DNA from: Acholoe squamosa
Lineage: Eukaryota > Annelida > Polychaeta > Phyllodocida > Polynoidae
Direction: 5' to 3'
Length of the DNA: 64,000 nucleotides
Assembly (NCBI GenBank): GCA_949317995.1
Contig: OX439036.1
Location: 24,650,854 to 24,714,853 of the forward strand
In this document: piece by piece, positions 35,101 through 61,482 of the stretch
Numbering within the stretch: the stretch's first letter is position 1
How the letters are laid out: each line of letters starts with the position of its first letter
Notes under the pieces: generated by a model
Databases searched by the model: none
Told to the model about the DNA's origin: nothing
The model's input: the letters and a program-made list of their open reading frames with translations, nothing else
Program-made: the position numbers and the translations under genes

Positions 35101-35772
35101 ATGAATAACAATCTCCAGAAATTACATGGACAACAAGAAACTGTTACAAACATCTGCCAAATATTGGTTTGTATTCTGAGGTACCGTAATCTCCCGCGTA
35201 TAAGCCGCGTCTTTCAGTGGGGTTTTAGTTCTCATTGGATCCACAAGGGGGACATCAAGACCTTTCTTTTGATATGTTACATGCCCCCTTAGTCATAATA
35301 AGATATAAGGGGGCCGGGGTCCGGGGGGCTCAAGCTACACATAGGTTTTTGAATTTTGAAAATTCATTCAGTAGAACCAAAGTTATTAATTTTTCATTTT
35401 TTTGAGAATTTTCCAAAACTCTAGGTGTGTCTTATACGCGCACTGCGTCTTATACGCGGGAGATTACGGTAGTAGGTTGTCCCATGGGCGCAGCCATTGC
35501 TGGAGTTTGTTACCAGCGAGTTCTACTGATAAGATCAGATGGGTTAAATTACTGAGGTCTGGCTTCAGAAATGCCCTAGCAAGGGTTTTCCCACACATTA
35601 TGAAACACGCTATGTTTGTCTTAAATCGTGTGTCTGGACTGACTTTCAGTCTGAAACTATTTGTCTTCTTGGCTACTTCCAGAGCAAATGGATGGAGAAA
35701 TCTCCAATTATCAAAGAGCTAAAGGAGAAACAGGACATTTCACCCCAAGATTTTACAACTGAAAAGACATGA
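29126..35772 (+). CDS. 76-aa coiled-coil protein, three exons
   Basis: Not recognised. Exons 29126-29156, 35057-35166 and 35683-35772 have GT-AG junctions (GTAGGT, GTTTGT donors; TTACAG and TTCCAG acceptors) and join in phase to a 76-residue protein. It starts MAANSTEVLQELTQSVKN and ends FTTEKT. Residues 7-47 form one amphipathic helix with leucines and methionines in heptad spacing (LQEL, VKNL, MEL, MNNNL, KLH); then comes CQILSKWMEKSP and a charged tail. No signal peptide or membrane segment, so probably cytosolic or nuclear. Small helical subunits of larger complexes look like this; the helix-turn-W pattern is vaguely like Dad2-type kinetochore proteins, but I do not claim homology. An AATAAA at 35960-35965 fits as the poly(A) signal. 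The small exons, exact phases and poly(A) signal support a real gene. Confidence 0.75.
30918..31067. mobile_element. 150-bp near-palindromic MITE
   Basis: GCAAATGTCAAC at the left end matches its complement GTTGACATTTGC at the right. Inside, ATATTTTTGCATCGTATTCC and GTGAGTCTG are mirrored by GGAATACGATGCAAAAATAT and CAGACTCAC, folding almost end to end around TATAAGGCC. In intron 1 of the 76-aa gene. Confidence 0.85.
31815..31995. mobile_element. Partial GGGAGTGGTC-family MITE
   Basis: Starts GGGAGCAGTCATTATTTATT and shows the family interior (TTTTTTACCCCCCCTC, GCGCCCCCTGTACCAGAGGC). The right inverted end is not found. Confidence 0.55.
32990..33900. repeat. ~150-bp tandem repeat rich in TGACCT
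   Basis: About six diverged units starting near 33000, 33150, 33290, 33440, 33600 and 33746. Each has TTGACCTTTGACCTT or a variant, then an AAGGTCAC complement, then 'TTTCTAGC' and 'TCATGAGAT' phrases. The 33290 and 33746 units are most alike, so a three-unit block may have duplicated. In intron 1 of the 76-aa gene. Confidence 0.8.
34140..34228. mobile_element. Right end of GGGAGTGGTC-family MITE
   Basis: Contains GGGGTCTGAATTCTCCCCCC, then ATCGATAAATAATGACCACTCCC followed by TAA, the family's right terminus and usual flank. The left part is missing. Confidence 0.65.
34524..34793. mobile_element. GGGAGTGGTC-family MITE, near complete
   Basis: Left end GTGAATGGTCATTATTTATC and right end GATAAATAATGACCTCTCCC are near-perfect inverted repeats, followed on the right by TAA. 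The interior has the G-rich 'GGTTTGAGGGG' and 'CAAAATTTACCCTCTTTTTG' phrases. In intron 1 of the 76-aa gene. Confidence 0.8.
35182..35471. mobile_element. CCGTAATCTCC-family MITE, next to an exon
   Basis: 290 bp, TACCGTAATCTCCCGCGTAT at the left, its complement ending GGGAGATTACGGTA at the right. It begins only 16 bases after the splice donor of exon 2 of the 76-aa gene. Confidence 0.88.
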
Positions 35773-36688
35773 TCAACACCGCCATCGCCACCTGCATCAG
35801 AGCGCCTTTGGCTTTGACCAGCTGATGCCCCATTCATCTATGTATAGTTGTTGATAGTTGTATAAGATAAAGAAATGACATGGAGGCCTCATAGACGTAG
35901 TGATATGTATGATATTTCAGTGTATAAAAGATGTTTGTCAAACATGCATACCCAAATGTAATAAAAAATGAATAGGTTTAATTGAATTGGGGTTTGCTTA
36001 ATGCTTCTTTCATGTATGGCCCAATGTTGGCATTGGGTCGGCAAAATGATATAGATAAGAATCTGATTGAACTCGGATGTGCATTAGCCCCCCTCCATCC
36101 CCTACCGGTGCCCCCTCCCACAGCCCCTATATAACTGCCCCCTCCCCCTGCATCTTAGTATAATACACATCGTGCGAATGTGCATCTCCTGAGCCACACT
36201 ACCTGCTTATCTGACCAATGAGATTTACCCGATCGTTCTACTAAGGGCCCATTCATCTGGGGAGTGTAACGCATTACCTGATATCTGTAGTTTAAGTACG
36301 GAACGAAGACGAGTATTCAGTCTAACGTCGCCCCAATGGCTAACATTCCGTGGATGCAATTTCCATGTGCATGGATGCAATATCCTAATCAGAAGCCCAT
36401 AGACGAGGGGGGGGGGGGGTCACTTCATAGTTTTTGCATGCACGTGTGTGCGGCTGGCAAGGTTACTCCCCCGGGGTTACTCCCTTATCAAGGGTCTAAG
36501 TACCGGGTACTTTGGGGGTGAATCTCTAAGCAAGGGTCACTTTGGGATAATCCCCCTACGGAATTAAAGGTCATTTTTAGGAAATCTCCCTAAGCAAGGA
36601 TCCATTTTTCAGAAAACTCCCTAAGCAAGGTTCCATTTTCCCAGAAATTTCCCTAGGCAAGGGTCCATCTTTCCAGAAATTTAACTAA
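35773..36688. other. 3' UTR and intergenic DNA
   Basis: Carries the 3' UTR of the 76-aa gene to about 35985. Beyond it, 36480-36690 repeats a phrase of the type 'CCCTAAGCAAGGGTCCATTTTTCAGAAA' several times, a short degenerate tandem. No gene seen. Confidence 0.5.
35960..35965 (+). terminator. Poly(A) signal of the 76-aa gene
   Basis: AATAAA ~190 bases after the TGA stop of the 76-aa coiled-coil gene. Confidence 0.55.
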
Positions 36689-37010
36689 GGGAGTGGTCAT
36701 TATTTATCAACAGGGGAGGGTGGTGGGTTTTCGCGCGGACGCGCGGAAATTTTTTACGCCCCCCCCTCGACGTCAGTCAAAATTTTTTGCGCCCCCCCCC
36801 CGCGCCAGAGGCGTGGAGAGTTTTCACGCCCCTCTCTGATCTATAGTAGCGCGCGGGCTTTTTTGCTAAAAAGAGGGTGAATTTTTTTAGCCCCCCCCTC
36901 AAGAGGGGTCAAAATTTTTTTAGCCCCCCCTCGGGAGGGGTCTGAAAATTTTACGCCCCCCCCCCTCAAACCCACCCTCCCCCCCCTGTTGATAAATAAT
37001 GACCACTCCC
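36689..37010. mobile_element. Complete GGGAGTGGTC-family MITE (322 bp)
   Basis: Inverted ends GGGAGTGGTCATTATTTATC and its complement, each then continuing into CAACAGGGG-AGGGTGGTGGGTTT-like sequence, about 45 bp in all. Flanked by TAA on both sides (36686-36688, 37011-37013), fitting the 3-bp TWA target of PIF/Harbinger elements. The G/C-rich interior is a series of TTTTACGCCCCCC and AAAATTTTTT phrases. It is the reference copy for the partial ones elsewhere in the window. Confidence 0.88.
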
Positions 37011-37404
37011 TAACCAAGGGCCTGGTTTCTTCAAAATCTCCCTAAGCCAGGGTAAGGGTTGCATGACCTTCAGCCTGTGTGTCAAAAAGAAATTGATTCC
37101 CGGGATCAGCACAGATCAACTGGCACCTCAGTGTCATGCAGGCTCGATGGCCCCAGCCTCGGCCAGCGTCTATTGATACTCAGTTCAATAGCCTGGGGTC
37201 AGCTCTATTTTCCACTGGATGTGTATTCTAGTTTATTACTTAATTACCCTCTTTGATCTAGATAAGAATCTGGGATGTGTATTCACTCCCTAAGCTGATG
37301 TTGGGTCACTCCTTAAGTCAAGCATCTGCTTGGGGAGTGAGCTTCGCCGCCTGGGCGACGATCTACCCAGATGAAGGTCTGAAGCCAGCCCGTACTCTGT
37401 CGGG

Positions 37405-37800
37405 CTGGAGGGGGCGTACACTGATCAATCTGTGGGTGTTCCGTCCCTCCACAATACCCACAGAGAACAGGGTCTGTATGTGGGTCAGTCTACCGACGGA
37501 TGGACGGGAGACTGAGGGCAGGGAGGGCCAATACACATTCAACTTCAATCAGATCCTTATCTGTAGGGTGGAGGGGAGGGGATGGGGAATGAGGTGCGTG
37601 GCTGTAATACACATCTTAGATCAATCAGATTCTTATCTAGATCAGAGGGGGGTCATTAAAAGTAATAAATTAAGCTGAATGTGTATTGCCCTCAGTCTCC
37701 CGTCTATCCGTCGGTAGAGTGACCCACATACAGACCCCGTTCTCTGTGGGTATTGTGGAGGGACGGAACACCCACAGACTTATCAGTGTAGAGGGGGCGA
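37405..37800. repeat. Inverted repeat just upstream of KRI1
   Basis: The left arm (about 37410-37553) and right arm (about 37672-37795) are near-exact complements. Shared phrases include GTGGGTGTTCCGTCCCTCCA, GGGTCTGTATGTGGGTCA and AATACACATTCA with its complement TGAATGTGTATT. The spacer is ~120 bp. An outer pair, GATCTAGATAAGAATCTG (37255) and its complement (37627), also exists. The right arm ends ~120 bases before the KRI1 start codon. Confidence 0.85.
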
Positions 37801-37881
37801 GCCTGCGATGGCGCTGTGGCGTCGGGCGGGAATAAGTTACCTCGTTCTTCCTCAGATGGCAGCACAAGAAGACTGAACGGT

Positions 37882-37893
37882 GGCGCCATCTTT
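37882..37893 (-). promoter_or_regulatory. YY1-like motif in KRI1 5' UTR/promoter
   Basis: AAGATGGCGCCA on the minus strand, 25-36 bases upstream of the KRI1 ATG, in a short CpG-richer stretch. The core AAGATGGCG is the YY1 site common at TATA-less housekeeping promoters. Inference from motif and position. Confidence 0.45.
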
Positions 37894-37917
37894 TGTTCGC
37901 CACATAAAGTATTCAAC

Positions 37918-55063
<17,146 letters not shown>

Positions 55064-55319
55064 CAGAGTATATGTACATTAGCAGATAAATTTGTAATTT
55101 CAGCTTCAACTATGGATTCTTGTACATACAAGTCAGTGTTCGATTATTAGATCATGATTATGTTTGTAACCTCCGTATTCTGACGGTAGGGTTTATTATG
55201 TCGTAAGGCGTATGCACCTGTTGGAGCTATGCACGACCACTTCTAGCTCTTTTCCTTTCTTAATGTTCCCATCATACCATCATTACAAATGTCGCAATTA
55301 TTCTGATGTGACTAGGATA

Positions 55320-55550
55320 TCATATATCCTCACGCATAAGGTGCATTCTATCATATAAGGCGTACCAATACAAACCTCATGTGGCACACCTAGTGCCTAA
55401 TTTTAACCAGTTTGATTTCAATCCAAGCCACCTGTACGGCTCACATTGAGTCTATAAATATCCTACAGTTCGCCCCATGTTGTTTTTCACATATAAGACA
55501 CGCATTATACAAAATATGGCTGCACCTTATACACGAGGATTTAAGATAGG
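55320..55550. mobile_element. Decayed CCGTAATCTCC-related repeat
   Basis: Phrases CGCATAAGGTGCATTC, CATATAAGGCGTACC, CATATAAGACACGC and CACCTTATACACGAGGAT are those of the family's ends and interior, but the termini are worn. Probably within or just after the KRI1 3' UTR. Confidence 0.5.
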
Positions 55551-55707
55551 TGACAATCCAATTAGGTGCCTATTCGCACTCAGTACAATGAAATTTGGTC
55601 AGCTAAGCTGTTCATGTCAAAGGTGTTGGAGTTACTGAGAGACATTCCTTCAGAAAACCTATATGCCAGTAAATGTTGAAGGAATTTGTATATCAAAATG
55701 TGTAATG

Positions 55708-55713
55708 AATAAA
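55708..55713 (+). terminator. Poly(A) signal, likely KRI1
   Basis: AATAAA ~645 bases after the KRI1 stop. If used, the 3' UTR includes a decayed MITE. Confidence 0.45.
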
Positions 55714-55799
55714 TATGATAATGAATTCCCCATATATTATTTCACATGATAGTTCTTTGATTATACAAACGATATTAAAGGCCACACTGAACCGAGGTC

Positions 55800-56840
55800 T
55801 GCTTAGTGGAGGGTCCGAGTGAGTTCAAAGGAATTGTTTGCACTAGCACTCCTAGTGAGTGAACAGAGAACAAACAGGTTTGGATCCCCAGACATGGGTG
55901 TCACCTAGTGGTCTGTACCAGTAGTTACATTGTAGAGGAGCATTCTAATCTATGATTGCACTGGATATTTCTTTATATATCCACTATGGTTTATAGAAAA
56001 TATCGATTTGTTGAGATTTCATATTTTTAACATGAATCCTCTTTATGTTGATATGAGTGATTTTTTTAAATGGTAAACATTTGATTTCACTCCTTGGCGT
56101 AGACCTATGATTCATCCGGGTCAAGACAGTGCGCTTGTGTATTTATAGGAATTTTGTGTACTGAATGATTGGTTCGTCCATCAAAAGAAAAATCACTCCT
56201 ATCAAATGAACCTAAATAAGATTAGGATTGATTATATAGGCCTTGGGTTTTCTATTTCTCGCGCTATTTCTCACTATGATTTTTATGACGGATGCAGTAG
56301 AACTTGGGTAGGTTTCCATTTGGGGCTTCATTATGCGTGCATGTTGTCTAGTACTCTGAGTCATAGATCCTTTGTGCAGATCTGGGGTAGGATTATCATC
56401 AGCCATTCTTAGACAACCCAGAGCTTCTTTGACTCCAGAACCAATGGAGGAATTCTCATCACAATCTCAAAAAATAATGTTACATGAATGATATCTTGCT
56501 TAGAAAGAGAAATGTACCTATTTCACATTCAATATTTCAAGGAATTATTATATATTTTCAAAACTGGTTTGAATACCTGGAAATTTTGTATCCGAAAATA
56601 TGTGAGAATATTTAATCGCGAATTCGGCAAGCTTGGTGTCTTCAATTTCAACCGACGCTATTTAAATTGGATTGATATGGCCATAAGAAATTCTGACATT
56701 CCCTTAGGGCCTGGATGGAGCGTTGTTGTTTTTAGCAGTCAGGTTAAAATGGTGTTTGGCTGTAGGTGGCTGCTGGTGTCAGTAATGGGGAATACTTCCC
56801 AGTATTTTAGTCTTATACTCGACTCATTGATATGAGCCAA
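55800..56840. other. No gene recognised
   Basis: Intergenic DNA between KRI1 and a GC-rich region. A 115-codon frame at 56488-56835 has no recognisable domain and biased, low-complexity surroundings. Confidence 0.45.
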
Positions 56841-56899
56841 CCGAATGAATGCCCCCTAGCAGTGGTGGTGTAGTTGATGATGCATTGAACCCCAACACT

Positions 56900-57596
56900 A
56901 TGCCTATCCACACTTCATTTCCTTGTTCCCTTCGCCCGCACCCACCCACCGCCTCCCCTTCTGCACACGGGGATCCCACTGACTACCCTGGATACTCTTA
57001 TTTCAATCGATACTCAACCCCCTCCTCCGCGCAAATGCATTTCCATGGCAACCAGATCCAGGGACGCGCAGTGGAGAGCTGCTGTTGGGTGTAGGTTTGC
57101 TGCCGTGTGGGGGAAAAGGGGAGGGCTGGCAGCAGGTGGGGTAGGGCCATGTGCCTTTGTTATGCGCAGGGCGGCCTCCAAAGTAGCGGCCACTGCGCAG
57201 CCTGGCTGGGTCAGCTTTGACTGGGAGTGAGTAGCGGCGGTGGAGGCACCCTGTAGTAGAGTAGTAGTACTGGAGAAGGGCTTTGGATCAAACCACACAC
57301 TCTGATCGCCCACAACTCACCACCAAGTGGCCGGACTAGTGGGGGGAACATGGATTTACGGAGTTCCTACCCCACAGGGCCGCCTGGACGACACGGCAGC
57401 TGACTGGAGGCGGAGAGAGGTAGGAGGAGAAGGGTGGAGTAGAGCCGGAGGCGGGCGGTGGGGAGCCCCGGCCACACGGCCCACGCCCGAGCTGCAAGAC
57501 CCCGGCCCCCTGGACACCCACTGAAAACATCGACGACCCCGGCTCACAGGGGGCTCGCCGTGGACGCCGCGGATATGCAACCACCGGCCGGCCGAC
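56900..57596 (+). promoter_or_regulatory. GC-rich promoter/5' UTR region
   Basis: GC and CpG content rise clearly against the AT-rich surroundings (for example CGCCGTGGACGCCGCGGATA near 57556). No TATA box seen. It leads directly into a plausible first coding exon at 57597, so I read it as a CpG-type promoter and 5' UTR. The open frames on both strands are GC-driven artefacts. Confidence 0.45.
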
Positions 57597-57654
57597 ATGT
57601 GGATCTTAGGCCTTCTTGTGTGGTTGCATGCATTGCCACAGGTGTCAGGAGATG
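57597..57654 (+). CDS. Putative first exon with signal peptide
   Basis: ATG in GACATGTGG context, then 19 codons and a consensus donor (G followed by GTAAGT). The peptide MWILGLLVWLHALPQVSGD looks like a signal peptide: a hydrophobic core ILGLLVWLHAL, then small residues V-S-G before a cleavage site near the splice junction. It would be the start of a secreted or membrane protein gene running to the right. I could not find a second exon before the LTR element at ~60816, so the gene continues outside, or the call is wrong. The GC-rich upstream region supports a promoter here. Confidence 0.45.
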
Positions 57655-59100
57655 GTAAGTTAGAATGCAGCTAGAGGCCGGTATGTTGGCGCACTCAGAG
57701 GGGGGGGGGGAGATGAGGTACAATACACTGCCAGCAGTGGCAATGTGCGGGCGGCAGGCGTGACTCATCCACAGCATTAATTTTATAGGCCGGGCCCGGG
57801 TAAACACCATCCACACACACTGTGGTAGTGGCCCCGTTTTCACCTGCCTCTTTCTCAGCAACCACTACCTCCAGGTGTATTAAACCTCCTAGATAGTCCC
57901 CCAACACACCCTCCTCCCCTAGGACAAACCAGCTTAAATTTATCAACTTATCCCATTAATAACTTTTTATTGATTGGGGTATTGTCTGTCTGCCATTTTG
58001 CAGCTCCAGTGACCCAGTTTTACCCCCCCCCCACCTCCCACCATGTCCCCACCCACCCACATCGCCCACCCTCAAATAGACTTAATACCACGAACTCGAG
58101 TATTTTGTTTGTTTACATACCACTGGGCTCATTGCTGCTCTACCATCAAGAAATCTATTTTAAAGAGGCCTCTTTCTGGAGTATGTGGTAAAAATAAAAT
58201 TTAAAAAGTGAAAAAAACGGTAGTCTAAGTAAATTATGTGGCCCAATCAATGTATGACTATTACTATAGGGAACAGAGCCATTGCTAGTACCAAGCAAAT
58301 TAGCTAGGTGGCTCATGTAGTTGGGGGGCTAGATCAGCAGTTGGCCTCATTGTACAGTTTATTTTGGTTGGCCCTTCCTAATAGTCTATATGAAGCTATA
58401 TTCTAGAAGTCTATACCTTTGGATAGCAAATACTTTAAACTTAAACAATATAAGCTTTATGTAGACATAGTACTTCAAATACAAGAGAAATTAAACTTTG
58501 AAAGTTTTTTTAAGAGGGCATATAATATTATAATCCAGGCTGAGTAAAACCAAGCCCTATCAGGCTAATCCCCTCCATTCACACCTAAAACAATGGACAG
58601 GTACTCAAGGTGATTAAGATAGAGGCAGGGGCAGCTTATCAGTCTTATCAATTCCCATTGTTTTCTGTGGGTAGAGAGGAAGATAAGAGATCACCCACAA
58701 TCCTCTGCCAGAACCAAGATGGCTGTGGGGGGCAGTTACATAACTAATTTCAAGATGGCCACCTCCATACAGGAAATGCGGGGGAAATGCTCTATTCCTT
58801 ATACACAATCAACTTTGCATTTGTGATAATGGTAAGATGACAATAGTCTAAATTCTAATAGATTTGTAGTTTTCAATACAAATGGTGTTGAACTTGGGAT
58901 GGACCTTTAATATACACTAGGTAGAACTAACGAGCACCACGGCTTTTCAGAGGTGGACTGTCACTGTGTGGCTTACTGGCCTTATACTACAAGTTATGTG
59001 TATACAAGTAACTAGTTATAGGGCCTCCAGGAACTCAGGGTGCTGGTTATTCGCGGGTATATCATATACATGTAATGATGTATAGACTTATATCTATAGT
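57655..59100. other. Probable intron or intergenic DNA
   Basis: No exon recognised. C-rich tract near 58022-58070; otherwise AT-rich sequence. Confidence 0.4.
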
Positions 59101-59700
59101 CTAGTCACTAGTGTGGCTTATAGCTTTTCCCAGCGTTGGGGGTGTGTCTTATAAACGGGTGTGGCTTATTAATTCCAATAAGCCCCCCCCCCCCCTACGT
59201 TGTAGTAAACTCTACTTGGGCCTTGGCCTCCACGCTCCTCAAGGGTGGGCCTTCATATATGTACCAACTATGCTGGTTTGGTTATCAGCCAGTGAAATTA
59301 CACCAACTATTCACTGTGTCCTCTCGGGGGGGGGGGGGAGCATGTGGTACGCATCTGATGACTGCTATCAGTAATAACCGCTGGTAATCAGCTTCAGCAA
59401 TGGCGGCACCCAAGGTACAATCCGCTACCTCGGTATACCGATAGTTAATCCCGCTAAGTCGGTATACAGGTGTGATGCATACAGTACACAATGACGCACT
59501 GATGCCTCAATACCACTACTCTTGTGTCAGCTTAGTGGTCACCCAAAATAATGAAAATTTGATCCTCTCCTAATCTTTAGTAAAAAAAAAAAAAAAAAAA
59601 ATCTTTAGAAATAGGCCTTTAGCCCCTCCTAAAGTCAGGGATGCGGGGTATATGCGGGTGTGGCTTATAATGCAGGAATTTACTAACTGTTTGTACTCAA
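59100..59700. repeat. GTGTGGCTTAT-type repeat debris
   Basis: Phrases such as GTGTGGCTTATAGC, GGGGGTGTGTCTTATAAAC and GGGTGTGGCTTATAATGC occur repeatedly, a weathered relative of the CGTATAAG-rich MITEs. A G13 run (~59326), a C12 run (~59186) and an A20 run (~59581) break it up. Confidence 0.5.
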
Positions 59701-59859
59701 ATAGAAGTGACCTTGTTTGAATATTAAATAAAAAGTGAAGTCTTCACACAAGTACATTGAATATAACTATTTATTTGCTGTGGCAGGTTAAGTGATGTAC
59801 AATTAAGTCAGGGAAGCTGTTTTTGATGTACATGTCCTCTACATGACACAAACATGTAC

Positions 59860-60760
59860 CATAAACCCCGCATATAAGCCGTGACTTGTAGACCATTTCA
59901 AGCCCCTCGTGCAGCTTATAACATTAAAAACACTCAGTGTACAGCTTATACCCGGTCCCCACACTCCCTATGCACAGGGGACGTCACCTGCGTTCTCCAT
60001 TTCAACCCCTTTTCCACAGATTTTCAGGCAAAAAAGAAACATCCCTTTTCAATGAAAAAATCGATTTTTGGTCCTCTAAAACCAACCTTTTCTCTGCCTT
60101 ATTGCAAACAACCTTCGGGATGCCATCTTCACAGATCAATTCAAGTGAGCCTTCTGGCACAATCTCTCTATCAACTGACTTGTGCATTGCTTCCAGATAC
60201 CCTTTGAATTAAATATACCCCCTTTTAAAGAAAATGGACATCTGGTGGTAGAAAAAAAGAACCTTTTTAAAAACACAGTTTGTTGAACAAAAAATGCCCC
60301 TTTTTCTGAAACCAGAGGCCATTGCTATTGTAAAGAAAAGGACCCTATATCCGCGTTTTTAGAACACAGGTGACGTCCCCTTTGCATACTGAGTGTGGGG
60401 ACCGGGAGCTTATACAAAGGAGTTATAGCATTCTCTCAAAGTCAGGATGAGGCTTATACTTGAACTAGATGCTTATTACGGCTTATAGCACGGCTCAGGG
60501 TGTGGCTTATACAAGGAAATGTAAGGTACCATAAATTCTCTCGTATAAGCAGCACCCCCGACTTCGGAATGAGCTATATAAGGCCTCACATGAGGCTTAA
60601 AAAATACAATTCTTTAGTGTCAAATACCCCCGTATAAGCCGCACCCTGAACGACTTACGTCGTAATTTATTGCACCATAATACCTCCATATAAGCTGCAG
60701 CCCCAATTTTGACAAATGCCATAAGCCACACCTAGAGTTTGTGAATGTCATACTGTCAGT
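59860..60760. mobile_element. CGTATAAGCCGC-type repeat, host of a nested MITE
   Basis: Starts 'ACCATAAACCCCGCATATAAGCCG' and continues after the nested element with 'CTTATACAAGG', 'CTCGTATAAGCAGCACCC' and 'CCGTATAAGCCGCACCC'. Several tandem or overlapping copies of a MITE with CGTATAAG motifs; boundaries uncertain. Confidence 0.5.
59951..60406. mobile_element. 456-bp MITE with 8-bp target duplication
   Basis: Flanked by AGCTTATA on both sides (59943-59950, 60407-60414). Inverted ends CCCGGTCCCCACACTC and GAGTGTGGGGACCGGG, with the match continuing to GGGGACGTCACCTG. No transposase. The 8-bp duplication suggests hAT or a similar superfamily. Confidence 0.88.
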
Positions 60761-60815
60761 AGACCGTTATAGGTATTGTACTTATCATATTTATTTTTCA
60801 CCTTTGACTCTACCA

Positions 60816-61430
60816 TGTAACCCAGTGTCCGAGTCTACCCACAAGCCAAGCCATACCCATAGACCAAAGGCTGGCGGTGTCAACTGCACTCAGTGACCCC
60901 GCCTCCTCCCACTGGAGGATACGCCGTCAATCACAAGCAGCCCACTGCATGCTGGAAATTCCTAGCAGACAATGTTTAGAAACAACTCCCCCTGCTGGAT
61001 GACATGCCCATTGATCATGAGCAGCTCACAGCATACCGGGAGTTCCCAGCAGCTATATTTAGAACCACACTGAACTCTGTGAACCCCAGTGCTATGTTTG
61101 GGATCCCCCCTACATACCTGCACTGGAGTTCCCCAGTTACTATATTTAGCTCACCTGATACTATTTTTAGGATGAGCTGGGTGAGCAGCTCCTACTACAA
61201 ATACCTGTGGAGGGAGCAGCTCACTCATCTTTCCACCTTCATACTTCATACCTCACACACTCACGTGAGATCGAGCCCTTGGCTCAAGGGCTAGGCTTGG
61301 ACACTGTTGGGCACCTTTACACTGTATCACCATCTATACCGCGTGGACTTCTATGAATAAAGTGGATATCAAACTGGATTCCTGATTCGTCTGTATTCAT
61401 CCTTATTCAACATTTACGGACTCGTTGACA
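60816..61430 (+). mobile_element. Candidate 5' LTR
   Basis: Upstream of the gag frame. Proposed limits are TGTAACCCAG at 60816 and ...GTTGACA at 61430, giving ~615 bp with TG...CA ends. AATAAA near 61352 fits the LTR poly(A) signal. Directly after it, TGGTGGAAAACC (61432-61443) fits a tRNA primer-binding site. The 3' LTR is outside the window, so the left limit is a guess. Confidence 0.5.
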
Positions 61431-61482
61431 ATGGTGGAAAACCCTCACGTATCATCCCACAAGTTACCACCTCTCATGAGCC

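Noticed and set aside
56488-56835. 115-aa plus-strand open frame
   Set aside because: No domain, no promoter or splice context, composition like the surrounding AT-rich DNA.
57014-57598. Several GC-rich frames on both strands around 57.0-57.6 kb
   Set aside because: High GC lowers stop frequency. None shows a domain; the region is better explained as promoter and 5' UTR.
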